From: Nereocystis luetkeana
Lineage: Eukaryota; Sar; Phaeophyceae; Laminariales; Laminariaceae
Assembly: GCA_031213475.1 (NCBI GenBank)
Contig: JARUPZ010000027.1
Span: 4,809,032 to 4,873,031 of the forward strand
Reading direction: 5' to 3'
DNA: 64,000 nucleotides
Below are positions 34,895 through 45,688 of this stretch, in pieces. Below the pieces are notes generated by a model. It did not search any database, had not been told where the DNA came from, and saw only the letters and a program-made list of their open reading frames with translations. Position 1 is the stretch's first letter, and each line of letters opens with the position of its first letter. Both the position numbers and the translations under genes were made by a program.

Positions 34895-35320
34895 TCAGGA
34901 CATTGTTGTGAAGGTGTAGCTAACCTACTGAGCTATTGTAGGGGTAAAAGATCGATCGATTACCCAGCCCACGGGGAATAGAATCCTTGTACCACTCCCC
35001 CTCTCTGAACGGCGGGATCTTTGGGGCGTCGGTATACCGTATACGGCCGAACGCTGACCTACCCGCTTCGTTTCATTACCTGGGGAACCAGGGAGACATG
35101 TTGTCTTTAGGGAACGCACGCGCAAGAAAGAGTACGTTTCTATACATAAAAGAAACGTTCAAAATGAGATTCGAACCCGTGTCCTCGACGACGTCAAGTG
35201 TGAGGATGTTACCTACCGAGCTGCAGGGGGAAAAATATCGATCGATTACCCAGCTCAGGGTAACCCTTATTACAGCATTGTCGTCTGGCAACCCACCGCA
35301 CTTATAAGGTAGACCCCTAC
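34895..35320 (-). mobile_element. tRNA-headed SINE (family F), two linked units
   Basis: On the minus strand, tRNA-like A and B boxes (GCTCGGTAGG and GGTTCGAATC) near 35170-35225 start a unit. A second AATAGCTCAGTAGGTTAG head lies near 34920-34945. Both are followed by GGGTAATCGATCGAT-type sequence. A related copy is at 60.0 kb. Confidence 0.5.
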
Positions 35321-35357
35321 TCTGTGTATATACTTCTCTCCGAGGCACGCCCTCCTA

Positions 35358-35462
35358 TTACGGGGGACCATAGTTAATAGGACCTGTGGTGTACATAAAA
35401 ACCTATATATTTGACCATTTTTACTAACAATATTTGGTCCTATTAACTATGGTCCCCCGTAA
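35358..35462. mobile_element. TA foldback MITE (family C), copy 5
   Basis: TTACGGGGGACC...GGTCCCCCGTAA, flanked by TA on both sides; nearly perfect palindrome ends. Confidence 0.8.
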
Positions 35463-36514
35463 TAAGTACCTACCTGAGGAAACCCGGATCTCGCGGACAC
35501 GCCAGCAACCCGCGAACCATTCTTCCCCATTCATGCTGTTTGTGTACCGTGCCGGATGCGTAAAGAATTATTCTGAAAGTGAATACCTGGTACCTGGTAG
35601 TGTATAGTGCCGGTAGGTTGCGGGCAATGCTATCACCAGTCCGTCGGTTGTTCGCCATCAGCCGGACCCTACACCCTGCAGCAATGCTCGTCCCCGGACG
35701 TTGCGCATCGCAAAAACAGCATGGCATCATCGTCATCGTTGCATACAACAAGTGAGTGAGTGAGTATCTGAGCACGCCAGGTGTCAAGAGAGAAAGATGA
35801 AAAAAGGCACACCACATACATGCAAGAAAAACGAACGGCGGGGACTACGACACCCCCGCCCTTTACGTCCGGACGGTTTTACTGCCAGCACCAAGAAGAC
35901 AACAAGCCCCGCACTCGCTGCTGCTGCTGCTACAGCCGTTCGGCTTTCCACAACGACACGTCACTCCTGAACGCATCGGTGTGTATGGATGGATGGATGG
36001 ATGGATGCATGTATTTCTCTGCCTTCGTCGTGGAGTCGGTGTTGGGCGATCGCGCATACATACGCATACACACCCTGTCTGTCTGTGCTGTTAATACTAA
36101 CAGCACAGAGAAAAGCAAAACAAGACAACAAAAACTGACAGTGGGCATGCAGCACCAGCCAAAGTCGGCTTAGAAAGCGCGCCTCGCACCACTCGTGACC
36201 GATCAGCCGAACACTCGCCGGGTTTTTATTCCACATCTATTTCGTATTTTTATCAGGCTTGCCATCCGACAATGTGCAGCATGAGCTTCCGCGTTGATCT
36301 ATCGAAACATTTATGACAGAAGAAATCCCCGCATACAAAGAAAACCTATGCACCGAGTCTATCTACCTTCTGTGTCTACTTCCTTTTACCGGGTATGCTT
36401 TATCTACGATACTCTTCGTGTTGTGATTGCTCCCTCCTTCATATCAATATGTACTCGTTACTTCTATTCTTAAATCCTAAGCCGCAATGTGGGTCTGTCA
36501 TCTCCCCCCCCCCT

Positions 36515-36997
36515 GTGCTCCTAGGCAACCAGGGTACTGTTTTTATTTTATTTTTTTGACGGTCGCCCACAGCTGGTTGTCGAGTTAGATCATTTGTGCG
36601 AGGTGAAGAACCTTTACTCCGCAATAGTGGGAACGATCTTATCACGTAGCGTTCAAGGTAAGGCACCCAAGAGGCAGTTACATAGTACTCCCATCATTGC
36701 TGTCTCTGGAATAGCCTACACCGGAAATTAAAGTAACTCATTGAAGCTGTCATCCATATGCAAGTCCGCCTCACAAGCGGTTCTTAGTAGGATGCAGCTC
36801 ACCCTTCATGCAGCTCGCCGGACACCTCACGGCGCTTCGCGCTTGGTGCAATAAGCAATGCCTGCCTGGTCGGTGAAAACCCGACATGCTCCGTCCCGGC
36901 AATGTAGGGATGCGAGGGTCTATGGTCATACGACTACGGCCATGCATGAGATCGAGTACATATCTCCTATCGACTACACCTATCGAGTAGACCCCCC
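36515..36997 (+). mobile_element. Poly-C-tailed family A, longest plus-strand copy
   Basis: It begins near TACTGTTTTTATTTTATTTT, contains GGCACCCAAGAGGCAGTTAC and GTAGGATGCAGCTCACCC, and ends GATCGAGTACATATCTCC through TCGAGTAGACCCCCC. It abuts the 3' part of the minus-strand LINE. No convincing ORF. Confidence 0.65.
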
Positions 36998-36999
36998 GG

Positions 37000-39760
37000 C
37001 TCCTTCTCGATCCCTGACGACCCTTAAGCTGGAGTCTAAATCGCGACATACCCTCATCGAAATGGCGGCCTGTGTAGTTACCGAGACGATTTGGAGTAGG
37101 CGTTCCTTCACCAATCCTTCCCTTCCCATCGACCCACCATCTCTCCCCCCTTACGACACTAGCTGCCAGCTGGTCCATGAAGTTACTGCCCTCTATCCCG
37201 AGACGCTCAAAGCTTTCCACCGCTAAAGTGGCCAGTTTGTGACTCCGTTCGTCAAAGGACACTTATCCCGGACGAGCGTAGTGTTGGCGCTTGCGTGTCT
37301 CGGAGGTAGAGGCAGCTGATCCATCTTGGTCGGTACTGCCTCCTTGCAGGTGTATCTGCGCTTGAGGGTCTGCATGGGTGACGTCGAGCAAGATGGACTT
37401 CTCCCTATACTCCCTATTGGAAGCATCCCGTAGACCTCCTCCCCTGACGACAATGTCCATCCGCAGACTTCGGTCTGCGGTGAACGGTTCGCCGCTTTCC
37501 ACTTGGTGTTGAATTCCCAGCCGCTTCAACGTTTGAGACATCGCGTGGACGAGCGGTTGGTTGGTGTTGATTTACCTGCGTCCCTGCTCTGGGACAGATG
37601 CGCGCGTGGCGAGAGTCCACGTCCACTGCATCGCAGCAGGGGCACCTCACTGCCACGTGTTCCCCTATCCCAATGAACTGCCTCCCCATGCCCACAAACT
37701 CTTCTGCGGGTATGACTCGGAGTGAGTCCGTTGGTCTCGCCCGGAGGCATGCCGTAACTCCTGCCACTTGTAGGCTCCTAGAGCGAGCCTTGACGAGGGC
37801 TTTGGTTTCGGTTCCAACCATCGGGTCGCCCGGTCCGGGGGGGCGTGCTGTCTCCGGGAGCTCCTCCAGCGAGGCAGCGTGGGCTGCGTGCCGACGTTGG
37901 TTTACCAACTTGCCCAACCTCTGTTGGACTTTGCGTGGGTTCGTGGTTATGGCACATCATGTGCAACCAGCATGTCTGCCTCTGGGGGTCTTGGGGCCCT
38001 GTCCCCCTCCGCGCCTAGACCCCATTCTAACCAAGATTCCGGGACGATGCCCGCCATCGCTTCCTGTGACACCCCCCATGTATCCCTTATCTCCCGCAAG
38101 CTGTCTCCCAGCTGAGCAATGATGCTCGATTCTGGGAGCCCCCTCCTCAACTTATCGCCTAACGGGCCTGTGAGGTCTGCTAGGACCTCCGGCAAGGCCC
38201 CCACCCTGCTCCCGATGGGTGTCGATATTCTCCTTGCTTCTGTCGACGGCAGCCCTAACCCTCCCGCTCCCGTAGAAAGGCGTGCTTGGGCTTGCAGGTA
38301 AGGTTTGAGAGCCAGCCAACAATCCAGGCACCCCCTTGGAAAAACGGTTGCGCCTCCGCCGCTCCCGGTAGTTCGAGGATTTTCTCGTACGCCCACGGCG
38401 CCCCGTTGTCTGCTCTTGTACAGGCTTCGAGGGGTAACCCCGGGTCCAGAGCGCTTTCGAGGTAACTCTTCCGTTGCCCGAGAGATTCGACGGTGATGAG
38501 GGTCGCCGCTTGTTTTGTCGGGCATGTTAGCGAGGCAGCGCGCAAGGGGGTCCGCGCCCCCATCCCTCACTTCCTCCATTGCTCGCGCCCCCGCACGTAC
38601 TCTTCCGTGCCGATCGGGACACCCACCACCGTCACCCCTCCTTCGTCTTCGATGCGGACCTCAACGCTTTCAAGGAGCGAAATCTCCCCCATCGTCGGGG
38701 CATGCCCTTTTTGGTGGTAGTGCCACTGTTTCGGCGGCGTTGACCACAATGCCGATGTCATCTAGATAGCTCTCGTCGGAGGAAGGCGAATGCTCTAATC
38801 GTGTTGGCCGTGATCCCTGTAAGGCCGAGAGAGACATCGCCCACGTGCGCGAAGGCTTCCACTCCTTCTCTCCCGAATTCCTGCCGGAATCGTTTCAGCC
38901 CCGGCCGTAACGCCAGGCAGAACATTGCTGGTCCCATGGGGTCCCCTTGCTGGACACCGCTGGAGCAAGCGATCGCCCTGGTCTCTCCTGAGTTTATCCG
39001 GAAAAACACGTCGGCTGGTCTTGTGCCGTAACACTTGGCCACTAAAGGCGTGAGCGCTGGCACGCATTTAGTGACCTCTTCTAGCACTGCCGTCCTTTTT
39101 ACCGTGTTGAAGGCGTTGGAGCAGTCCGTGAGAACAAGCCAGTTGCCCGTCTCGAGTAGCATCCTAGTCCTCAATCCCACATGGTCCACTCCTCCGGGTA
39201 CGGCGACCCCAAACTGCCTCACCTCTCGGTTGACCTCCTCCAACCACGGTCGCCACTGTCGCATAGCCCCTGCAGTGATGAGCCTCCTCCATGTCATACC
39301 CACGCAAACCGGCCGGCACTTTTCCCCCAAGGCAGTGAGGCTCGACTGCAGGAAGGGCTGCCAGAACTCTGGCGGGAACGCGTCCGGCTCGTCGACGATT
39401 CTCCGCCAGAAGGCTGTCATACCCCTTCCGAACTCCTCTCTGCCGATATCGGCTTACATAATGGATTGTACATGATCAACTCGTTGACCGTCGTTTCCGG
39501 GGCCTTAGAGGGCGCTCCGGGAGTTGATGACGTCGAAGAGCACCTAGGAGGCATACTCATCGTCGGGGCGCCACCGCGCTCGGTGCCGCTCGCTAGCACT
39601 GCGGCCGCCGCCGCCGCCGCCGCGGACACGGCGGCACGGGTCTTCGGCGGGGGAACTTGGGCACCAATGTGTTCCACGTTTCCTCGTTCCCCGCGGGTCG
39701 TGGCTCCGCCAGAAGGTTGCCTTTTGTCACTTTGACCCCTCCCGCTTGGCGACACGCCGA
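37000..39760 (-). pseudogene. Non-LTR retrotransposon (LINE): RT, zinc knuckle, restriction-like-endonuclease-like C-terminus; broken
   Basis: Successive minus-strand frames carry, in order: RT motif A (LTDCSNAFNTVKR, about 39090), motif B (SSGVQQGDPMGPAMF, about 38940) and a degenerate motif C (FAHVGDVSLGL, near 38840, where a Y-x-D-D core would be expected). A thumb-like region follows (38580-37950), then a CCHC knuckle (CPCCDAVDVDSRHARIC, about 37640-37590). Last is MDIVVRGG...KSILLDVTHADP (37470-37370), which resembles the D...DV pattern of the endonuclease domain in early-branching, RLE-type LINEs. At least three frameshifts separate these blocks and motif C is damaged, so the copy is dead. 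The upstream part (to about 40430) is GC-rich and degenerate. Confidence 0.75.
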
Positions 39761-40440
39761 CGACGCTCGTTCAAGTTTCGCCTCTTCCGAAGCTTCCTGG
39801 GCGCTATCCCGTGTGTCTCAAGCCCTCTCTCCTGGTGTACGCTATCGGCCATGAGAGCAGGAGCACTCCAGTAGCTAGTCCCCGCTCTCCACCAGCGCGA
39901 ACCTCTGTCGGCTCTTTATCCGGCCGTCCGGTGAGTGGAGCAGGGTTGGCATGAGGTACCATAACTATATCGCCCGCAGGAGCGAGTTCGAAGTCTCCGA
40001 GTCCCGGTTACGGCTGGTGCTCTCCCATAGCGTGGTTGAGGATGCCAAGGGCGTGAACGCTCAGGCGCGCATGTGTCCCTGCCAGCTGCGGCTGTACTGT
40101 CTTCCCGGTTGCGAAACGTTGCCCCAGGTCCCCCAAGGAAACGGCATCGAGTAGTGGCCCTATGCCCAGGCTGTTTTGGTCCCATCCGTACCAAAGCCCC
40201 CGGCTGCGTAGGCCCCCGTCACCTATGGTCCCCCCTCCCATCCGCGCCGCCCGATTGCGAAGACCCGGGTCAGCTTGGACCGCTGCCCCCAGTGCGTCCT
40301 GTCTGGGATGCCGGGCTCCGCAGTCGGCGGTTGGACGGCGGAGTGGTGCCGGTGCCGTGCCTCTCGCTAGGGCCTCTACCACACAACGAGCGTGGAGCAC
40401 ATGGCGCCCTTGCCAACATAGAAAACGTACCGCCCGGTGC
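39761..40440 (-). other. Degenerate GC-rich sequence upstream of the LINE
   Basis: Possibly the 5' part of the same LINE. Minus frame 40400-40008 is open but has no motif that can be named. Confidence 0.35.
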
Positions 40441-40444
40441 CCTA

Positions 40445-40549
40445 TTACGGGGGACCATAGTTAATAGGACCTATGGTATACATAAAAACCTACATATTTG
40501 TCCATTTTTACTAACAATATTTGGTCCTATTAACTATGGCCCCCCGTAA
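40445..40549. mobile_element. TA foldback MITE (family C), copy 6
   Basis: TTACGGGGGACC...CCCCCCGTAA with TA on both sides. Confidence 0.8.
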
Positions 40550-41199
40550 TAGCTGAAGGGTTACACCGTAGACCCCGCATGCCACTCCTCCTGTGGTGTC
40601 GCCAATGAAGGTCCGGGGATGCGCCCCGTTCCCTGTCCTCCTCCCCTGCGACCTGGGAGATCCTCCAGCCGGAGCCTCGCCGTTTGGTGTCTGATGAACC
40701 CCTGTCGTCCTCTGCTCCTCTCTCTCCACTTCTTTGGCTCGTTCCTCTCCCTACGCCTCCCTCTCCACGACTAGTTTGCGTTCCTCCGGCTTCCGCTTCT
40801 CCTCTACCTTCCCTATACCTCCTCTCCTCTCCTTCAGCTTCGCTCCTTGTGCCCGTCCCCACGCATAGAGTATCGTACATGAAGCGTAAAAGGAAGTAGA
40901 CATAGAAGATAGATAGACCCTGTGCATGGGTTTCCTTTGTATCCGGGGATTTCTTCTTCCAGGAATGTTTTGACTGATCAACCGTTGAAGCTCGTGGTGC
41001 GCGGTGTCGGATGGCAAGCCTATGTAATAAATAGAATGGGAACAGTGATGGAGAAGAAAGACAACATAATTTGTGAAATGGCAAGCAGGGTTTACGCGCA
41101 AACCGTAGCTGCGTAGACCATGATGTGTACACAGTAGGTAAGATACAATCCAAGGTAGGAGTGACGCGGGGCTACGAGTAATAACGCACCGTTTCTTCC

Positions 41200-43280
41200 T
41201 GGATGTACGGGAGGCCTAGGACACAGAATGGAGAAATGGATAGTGGAAAAAGTTTGTGGGAAATATGTAGGGGTCAGAGGAAAGATGTGGACAACGATAA
41301 AAAAAATATATGACGGAATGTGCGAGAAGTGCTGTGATGCTACGACGGGGAAATATCGAAGTATGTTGATATTTTACAAGGAGTTGCACAGGGATGCACG
41401 CTGTCACCTAACCTATAAATAATTCAAGACATACATTAACGACCTGATATTAATAGTAGCAGCCGAAGCAGCACGGCAGGGAGTCACGGTGGGGAAAGAC
41501 ACGGTGCCGGGTTTTGATGTTTGCGGATGACTCCGCGGGGGCATCAGAAACACTCGAAGGGTTGCAGAAACTAATAGAGAAGGCGCTTGAATACCTCGTA
41601 CACTTCGTAAGAAATGGCGTGGTGGGTGACGACGAACGTGAAGAAGTGCGCAGTAGTTTTATGTGACGAAGTGAGGAGATAAGAAGATGAATTACCGATC
41701 GCAGACCAGTATGCGTACCTTGGCGGCATAGAGATCTCAAAAGACTGCTCTCGGGAGGCACACTATATAGCAAAAGTAACAGGGAAGGGTAAATAAAGCA
41801 CACGCAGGCAAGACGGATGCGATTCTAACAGACTCGTACCTTGACACCAGGATCGAGAGATGCATCCTGATGAATGTAGATAGTACCAAAGCTTTTAGTA
41901 CCGCGGTCCCGTTTTGGGGGCAAACCACTTAGAATTTGACTGGATTGTCCCCTAATCGGGACTGCAGTTCTAAAGGGGTTAACATGTAGGAGGAATATGG
42001 GAAGGGAACGCGTAGTTTGTACGTAAAAGAGTTTGAAACAGGACAGAAGACAGCACCTAGATGTTAAGTGTGTAGGGCAGTATGGACGTAGGGACCGACT
42101 GTTGCTAGCAGGTTGATGCCTTTGGCTCTGCTCTGGTCACTCACACGAGGTGCCTGACGATGGGTGATGGTATAATCTCTTGTGTTAGTTGCGGTTTGCC
42201 TCGCCAGACGTCTTCTGAACAAAGGATCGAGGCGCTCATCAGAAAAGCAGGCGATAACGTCTGCCAGGTATGATGGGGGGACGATTGCTATAAACCATAA
42301 CGCCGCAACAGGGGAATGGGGATACCATAGCATTCAACTATTAATTAAAAAAACACGAAGATGCTGGAAGACGACGAGGAATAAATGCGGTATTGAGAGC
42401 AGAACTGGGAATGTACCCACTCAAGACAAATAGAGACGTGATAAAGTTGAAATGGCAATATAAAGGAAATAAAACGCCAAAAAAGAGGTTGCCAGCCATA
42501 GTTGATGGAGCTGTATGGGAGAAAGTAACCACAGGGCGAGCTGGAATAAGGTGGGTTAGCGTAGTTGAGAAAGTATGGAGGGATGTATGAGGAAATCAAG
42601 AAGAAATGATGTCCGCAGAGAAGTTTGGGAGGTACAAAACAGAAGTAGAAGAATGTTAGAAGGAAGGGAAAGGTTAGCGCAGAGGAACAACGTGAAATCC
42701 GAAAAACGCTTCGAGATGCACCGGGGAATAAGCGAACGGATAGCAATCGAAACGTATTTGCACGGCCCAAAAATTGGACTCCGCCAAAACACGGATACTG
42801 CGATTTCGTGTAGGAGCCTTGGACCTGCCTGAAAGAAGAGGTATGTCAGTACGACCGGGAGGAGGGGGGAAGTAGATGCACAGATGTGCCCGTGTGGCAA
42901 AGCAATAGAGAGTAGAACTCACATATTAGGAGAATGTGACATGTGCAAGGAGGAACGGCATGTCAGAAGAAGAGATGAGGGAAATAGACGAAAGTGACAG
43001 AGGGGTTTGGTACACCGGAGAGCAGCGAGGAAACGATCGCCGTCCTATGACAGATGGTGGGCACAGGCGGCGAAACAGGAGAGGGGTAAGAGTAGCAAAA
43101 AGTTTTTATGTAATATATGATACCAGGTACGACGTATTGAATAATGAGCGCCCAAATGTTGGAGGAGTCTCCATTACTGTAGGAGTAGGAACGGTGCTCC
43201 GTCTCGATAGGGAGGCGTGGTCAATTGTCTGATGACCAAGGCGAGCAACAAATGAGTACGCCTCCCTCCCCCCCCCCCCC
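41200..43280 (+). pseudogene. Second LINE (plus strand) with zinc knuckle and poly-C tail; broken
   Basis: RT fragments are read in shifting frames: VRGKMWTTIKKIYDG (41275), GVAQGCTLSPN (about 41380, motif B) and VPGFDVCG/MFADD-type sequence (about 41510, motif C). Downstream are PKKRLPAIVDGAVWEKVT (42478-42530), a knuckle CPCGKAIES...H...C (42893-42945) and NERPNVGGVSI (43144). The last codons read through ATGAGTACG, so the TGA stop sits inside the terminal AACAAATGAGTAC, immediately followed by a C tract (43260-43282). A TTAA MITE is inserted at 41892-41982. Many frameshifts; inactive. Confidence 0.7.
41892..41982. mobile_element. TTAA foldback MITE (family B) inside the LINE
   Basis: CTTTTAGTACCGCGGTCCC pairs with GGGACTGCAGTTCTAAAGG; TTAA is kept on the right. 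Confidence 0.7.
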
Positions 43281-43287
43281 CGCCGGC

Positions 43288-43410
43288 GCAAGCAACATCT
43301 GCCTGGTTGGTGAAAACCCGACGCGCTCCATCCCGGAATCACAGGGATGCGAGGGTCTAGGGTCATGCGACTACGGCCATGCATAACATGAGTACCCCTC
43401 CCCCCCCCCC
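43288..43410 (+). mobile_element. Poly-C-tailed family A, truncated copy
   Basis: Inserted directly after the C tail of the LINE. CTGGTTGGTGAAAACCCGAC, GATGCGAGGGTCTA, CATGAGTACC, then C-rich. Two C-tailed elements therefore lie tail to head. Confidence 0.7.
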
Positions 43411-45457
43411 CCCGCGGCGGCCCCTTTTGTCGGGGCGTACCTTTCAACGCGGCACCTCCTCTAGACACAAAAAAACGCCGCTGGCAGGTGTACAAATTCC
43501 TCACGGGGACTTGGATAGGCATTCTTTCGTTCGGTCGTTTTGCGGGGGCTCGTGTGTAAGTTGGGTATCGTCGTGTAAGGTTTGGCGGCAGGTGAACTAC
43601 CGGGTATCCTCGAGAAAAGCTGGCTCTAAAACAAAAACACGAAAATCACAAAAATTGCACGATGAACAAAAAAGCGCAAAACAAAGCGCGCATGGTGGGC
43701 GCGGCGAAAAGCCCTTTCTCGGAACCGCGTCTGTAATTTTTGCTCCCATCGGAACTACCGGGCTTCGGGCACCAATGCAAATGTTAAAACACACACACAC
43801 TCACTTCAAAGTCAGTCCACAAGGAAAAAAAGTTACCGTATCTACGAACCGCACACGAGCGCCGCCGGCTTGAACAGCATGAACGACGCGCCCGGAGAAC
43901 AAGAGCTAACTACGTACGGACTCCGCGGCGGTGGTGGCAAGGTTCGATGTCCACGCGTCACCCAACACTGGTCGGTTGGGTGGATCCCATCCACTCAACC
44001 AACCGCGCAAAAAGAGCAAAAAAACAAAAAAGCAGACAAGACAAAAAATGGGCCGACAGGCCGACAGGCGACCACTCAAGACACCGAACACGATGATATC
44101 ACCCGAGTACGTACTCCTACAGCAGTAGAAGCCGCGGCACGACAGCATGGACAGCACACAAGGCACGACACAGCGGTAGTCCAGCGAGGCACAACGCGCC
44201 CCCACCCGCGAGAGAGGGGAGGCACAAAAGGAACGAGGATTCGCCCCCCGCACCGCACCGCACAGCGCATGGCCGCACAGCACCCCACCCTCACCAAAGG
44301 ACAGCGTACAACGGCTGTCTGCGCTCCTACACTCTCAAAAACATTTTATTGGTTCGTTCGATCAAGGTACTCTGCTCAATCCTCCAAAAATGTTCGCCCG
44401 TTTCTCCTCGGCTGCGCTATACTTTCCCCAACCAAAACAGGCACACATCACAACGAAAAAAGACAGAACCGACTTCGATATTTCGGAGACAACGGTCCTC
44501 TAGAGCTATCGACCAGAAATAAACGTACCAATTGGTTTTAGTCCTAACAACCATGCGCGTACGTAGCCGCGTTGAAGAAGAGATAAAATACCCACCTCTG
44601 CCACTCGATCGTCTCGCAGACAGGAGCGGTCGGGAAACTTCGCGCTAAATAGGACGGAAACGACCGATGCCATTTATTTGACACCCATAAACGGGGGAGG
44701 GGGGGGGCGGGGGCGGCCCATAACTAATGCCGATCACCATCCACTTGTGAGTGAGTCTAAGTGTGTCCAAAACGGAAAGTACCAAAGCCCGGCATAGCTT
44801 GTGCCTGGCTGTATGACTTCTGGCGGCGCTTTGCGTTTCGTCTAAAAAATGAAGCGCCGCCGGCCGGCCCCCGGGAAATAGTTGGCGCGCGTTTCATGTG
44901 GAAACGGGCACCCTCGAAAAATAAAGCGGGCTGGACGCCATAGCACCAGTTCCGTCCGGACCAGCAGAAAAACCTTGCCGAGCGCCATGGGCAAGAAGCT
45001 TGCAGGTGGGAAGGAGCGCGTGCGCAAGGCCACGCCAGCCCCCCTGACGCTGTGCTCTCCCGACAGCAAAACACGTAATAAAAAACCCTACTCATCAGCG
45101 AACCCACGCCAAACGCAACAGCGCACGATGCCAACAGCAGAGAAAAAATCACAGCACCACACACGCATCAATCCTATCGATATATAGTCGACGCACGCAC
45201 ACACCTCGGCCCGTTTCAAACACCTTTAACAGTAAAAAAAAAAAACTAAAAAACCGAAAAAATAAATTAAAAAAATGTGTGAAAACAAAAAAAACAGTAC
45301 CAGGTATTTTATTTGGCATCTCTGGCCTCTTCACCACACATCAAGCGCCTCGCTACGTATTTGCTTGCTTGCTTTTTCTCACCGCGCGGCGGCGGCGGCG
45401 GCGGCGGCGGCGGTCGTGGCGAAAGAAAAAAACAAAACAAAACAAAACAAAAATCCC
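43411..45457. other. No supported gene
   Basis: The plus frame 43870-44541 is open for 223 codons but is rich in T/R/H/Q with no domain. 44757-45187 has open frames on both strands and no recognisable family. C-rich and G-rich tracts occur near 43400 and 44697-44715, and A-rich sequence at 45230-45295. Confidence 0.4.
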
Positions 45458-45688
45458 TCAAGCGTCGCAATTTCGGCTCTCTCCCGCAGCGATAGTCGCC
45501 AGCTGCCGGAGCAAAACCTCCAGAGGCTCCAGCTGCCTCGTGCGCTGCCCAGGGAACACAAACATCAGCTCGTCCCCGCGTTTGGTCGAGATGACTAGGC
45601 TCGAGGATAGGTCGAGCGCCGTACCCAGCAGCACGATTGATTTCACGCCGGCCAGGGGCAGGACGTGCCTGGCTTCGAAGCCCAACAC
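45458..45688 (-). CDS. GRAM-gene exon 4 (second half of GRAM domain, stop)
   Basis: VLGFEARHVLPLAGVKSIVL to TKRGDELMFVFPG, then a short tail ending SRNCDA and a stop at 45458. The acceptor is CGCCCAG. Confidence 0.75.
   Translation of the reverse strand: MLGFEARHVLPLAGVKSIVLLGTALDLSSSLVISTKRGDELMFVFPGQRTRQLEPLEVLLRQLATIAAGESRNCDA

Larger units (their letters stand above)
30061..36500. other. Gene-poor stretch between the desaturase and the LINE cluster
   Basis: No host exon is supported. It holds G- and C-rich tracts, four TTAA MITE copies or pieces, one TA MITE, a K element, a tRNA-headed SINE and many TACCWGGTA words. ORFs here (for example 31087-31506, 31300-31758) are low-complexity or antisense mirrors. 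Confidence 0.55.

Noticed and set aside
43870..44541. 223-codon plus-strand ORF
   Set aside because: Biased T/R/H/Q composition, no domain, no splice context, and flanked by repeats.
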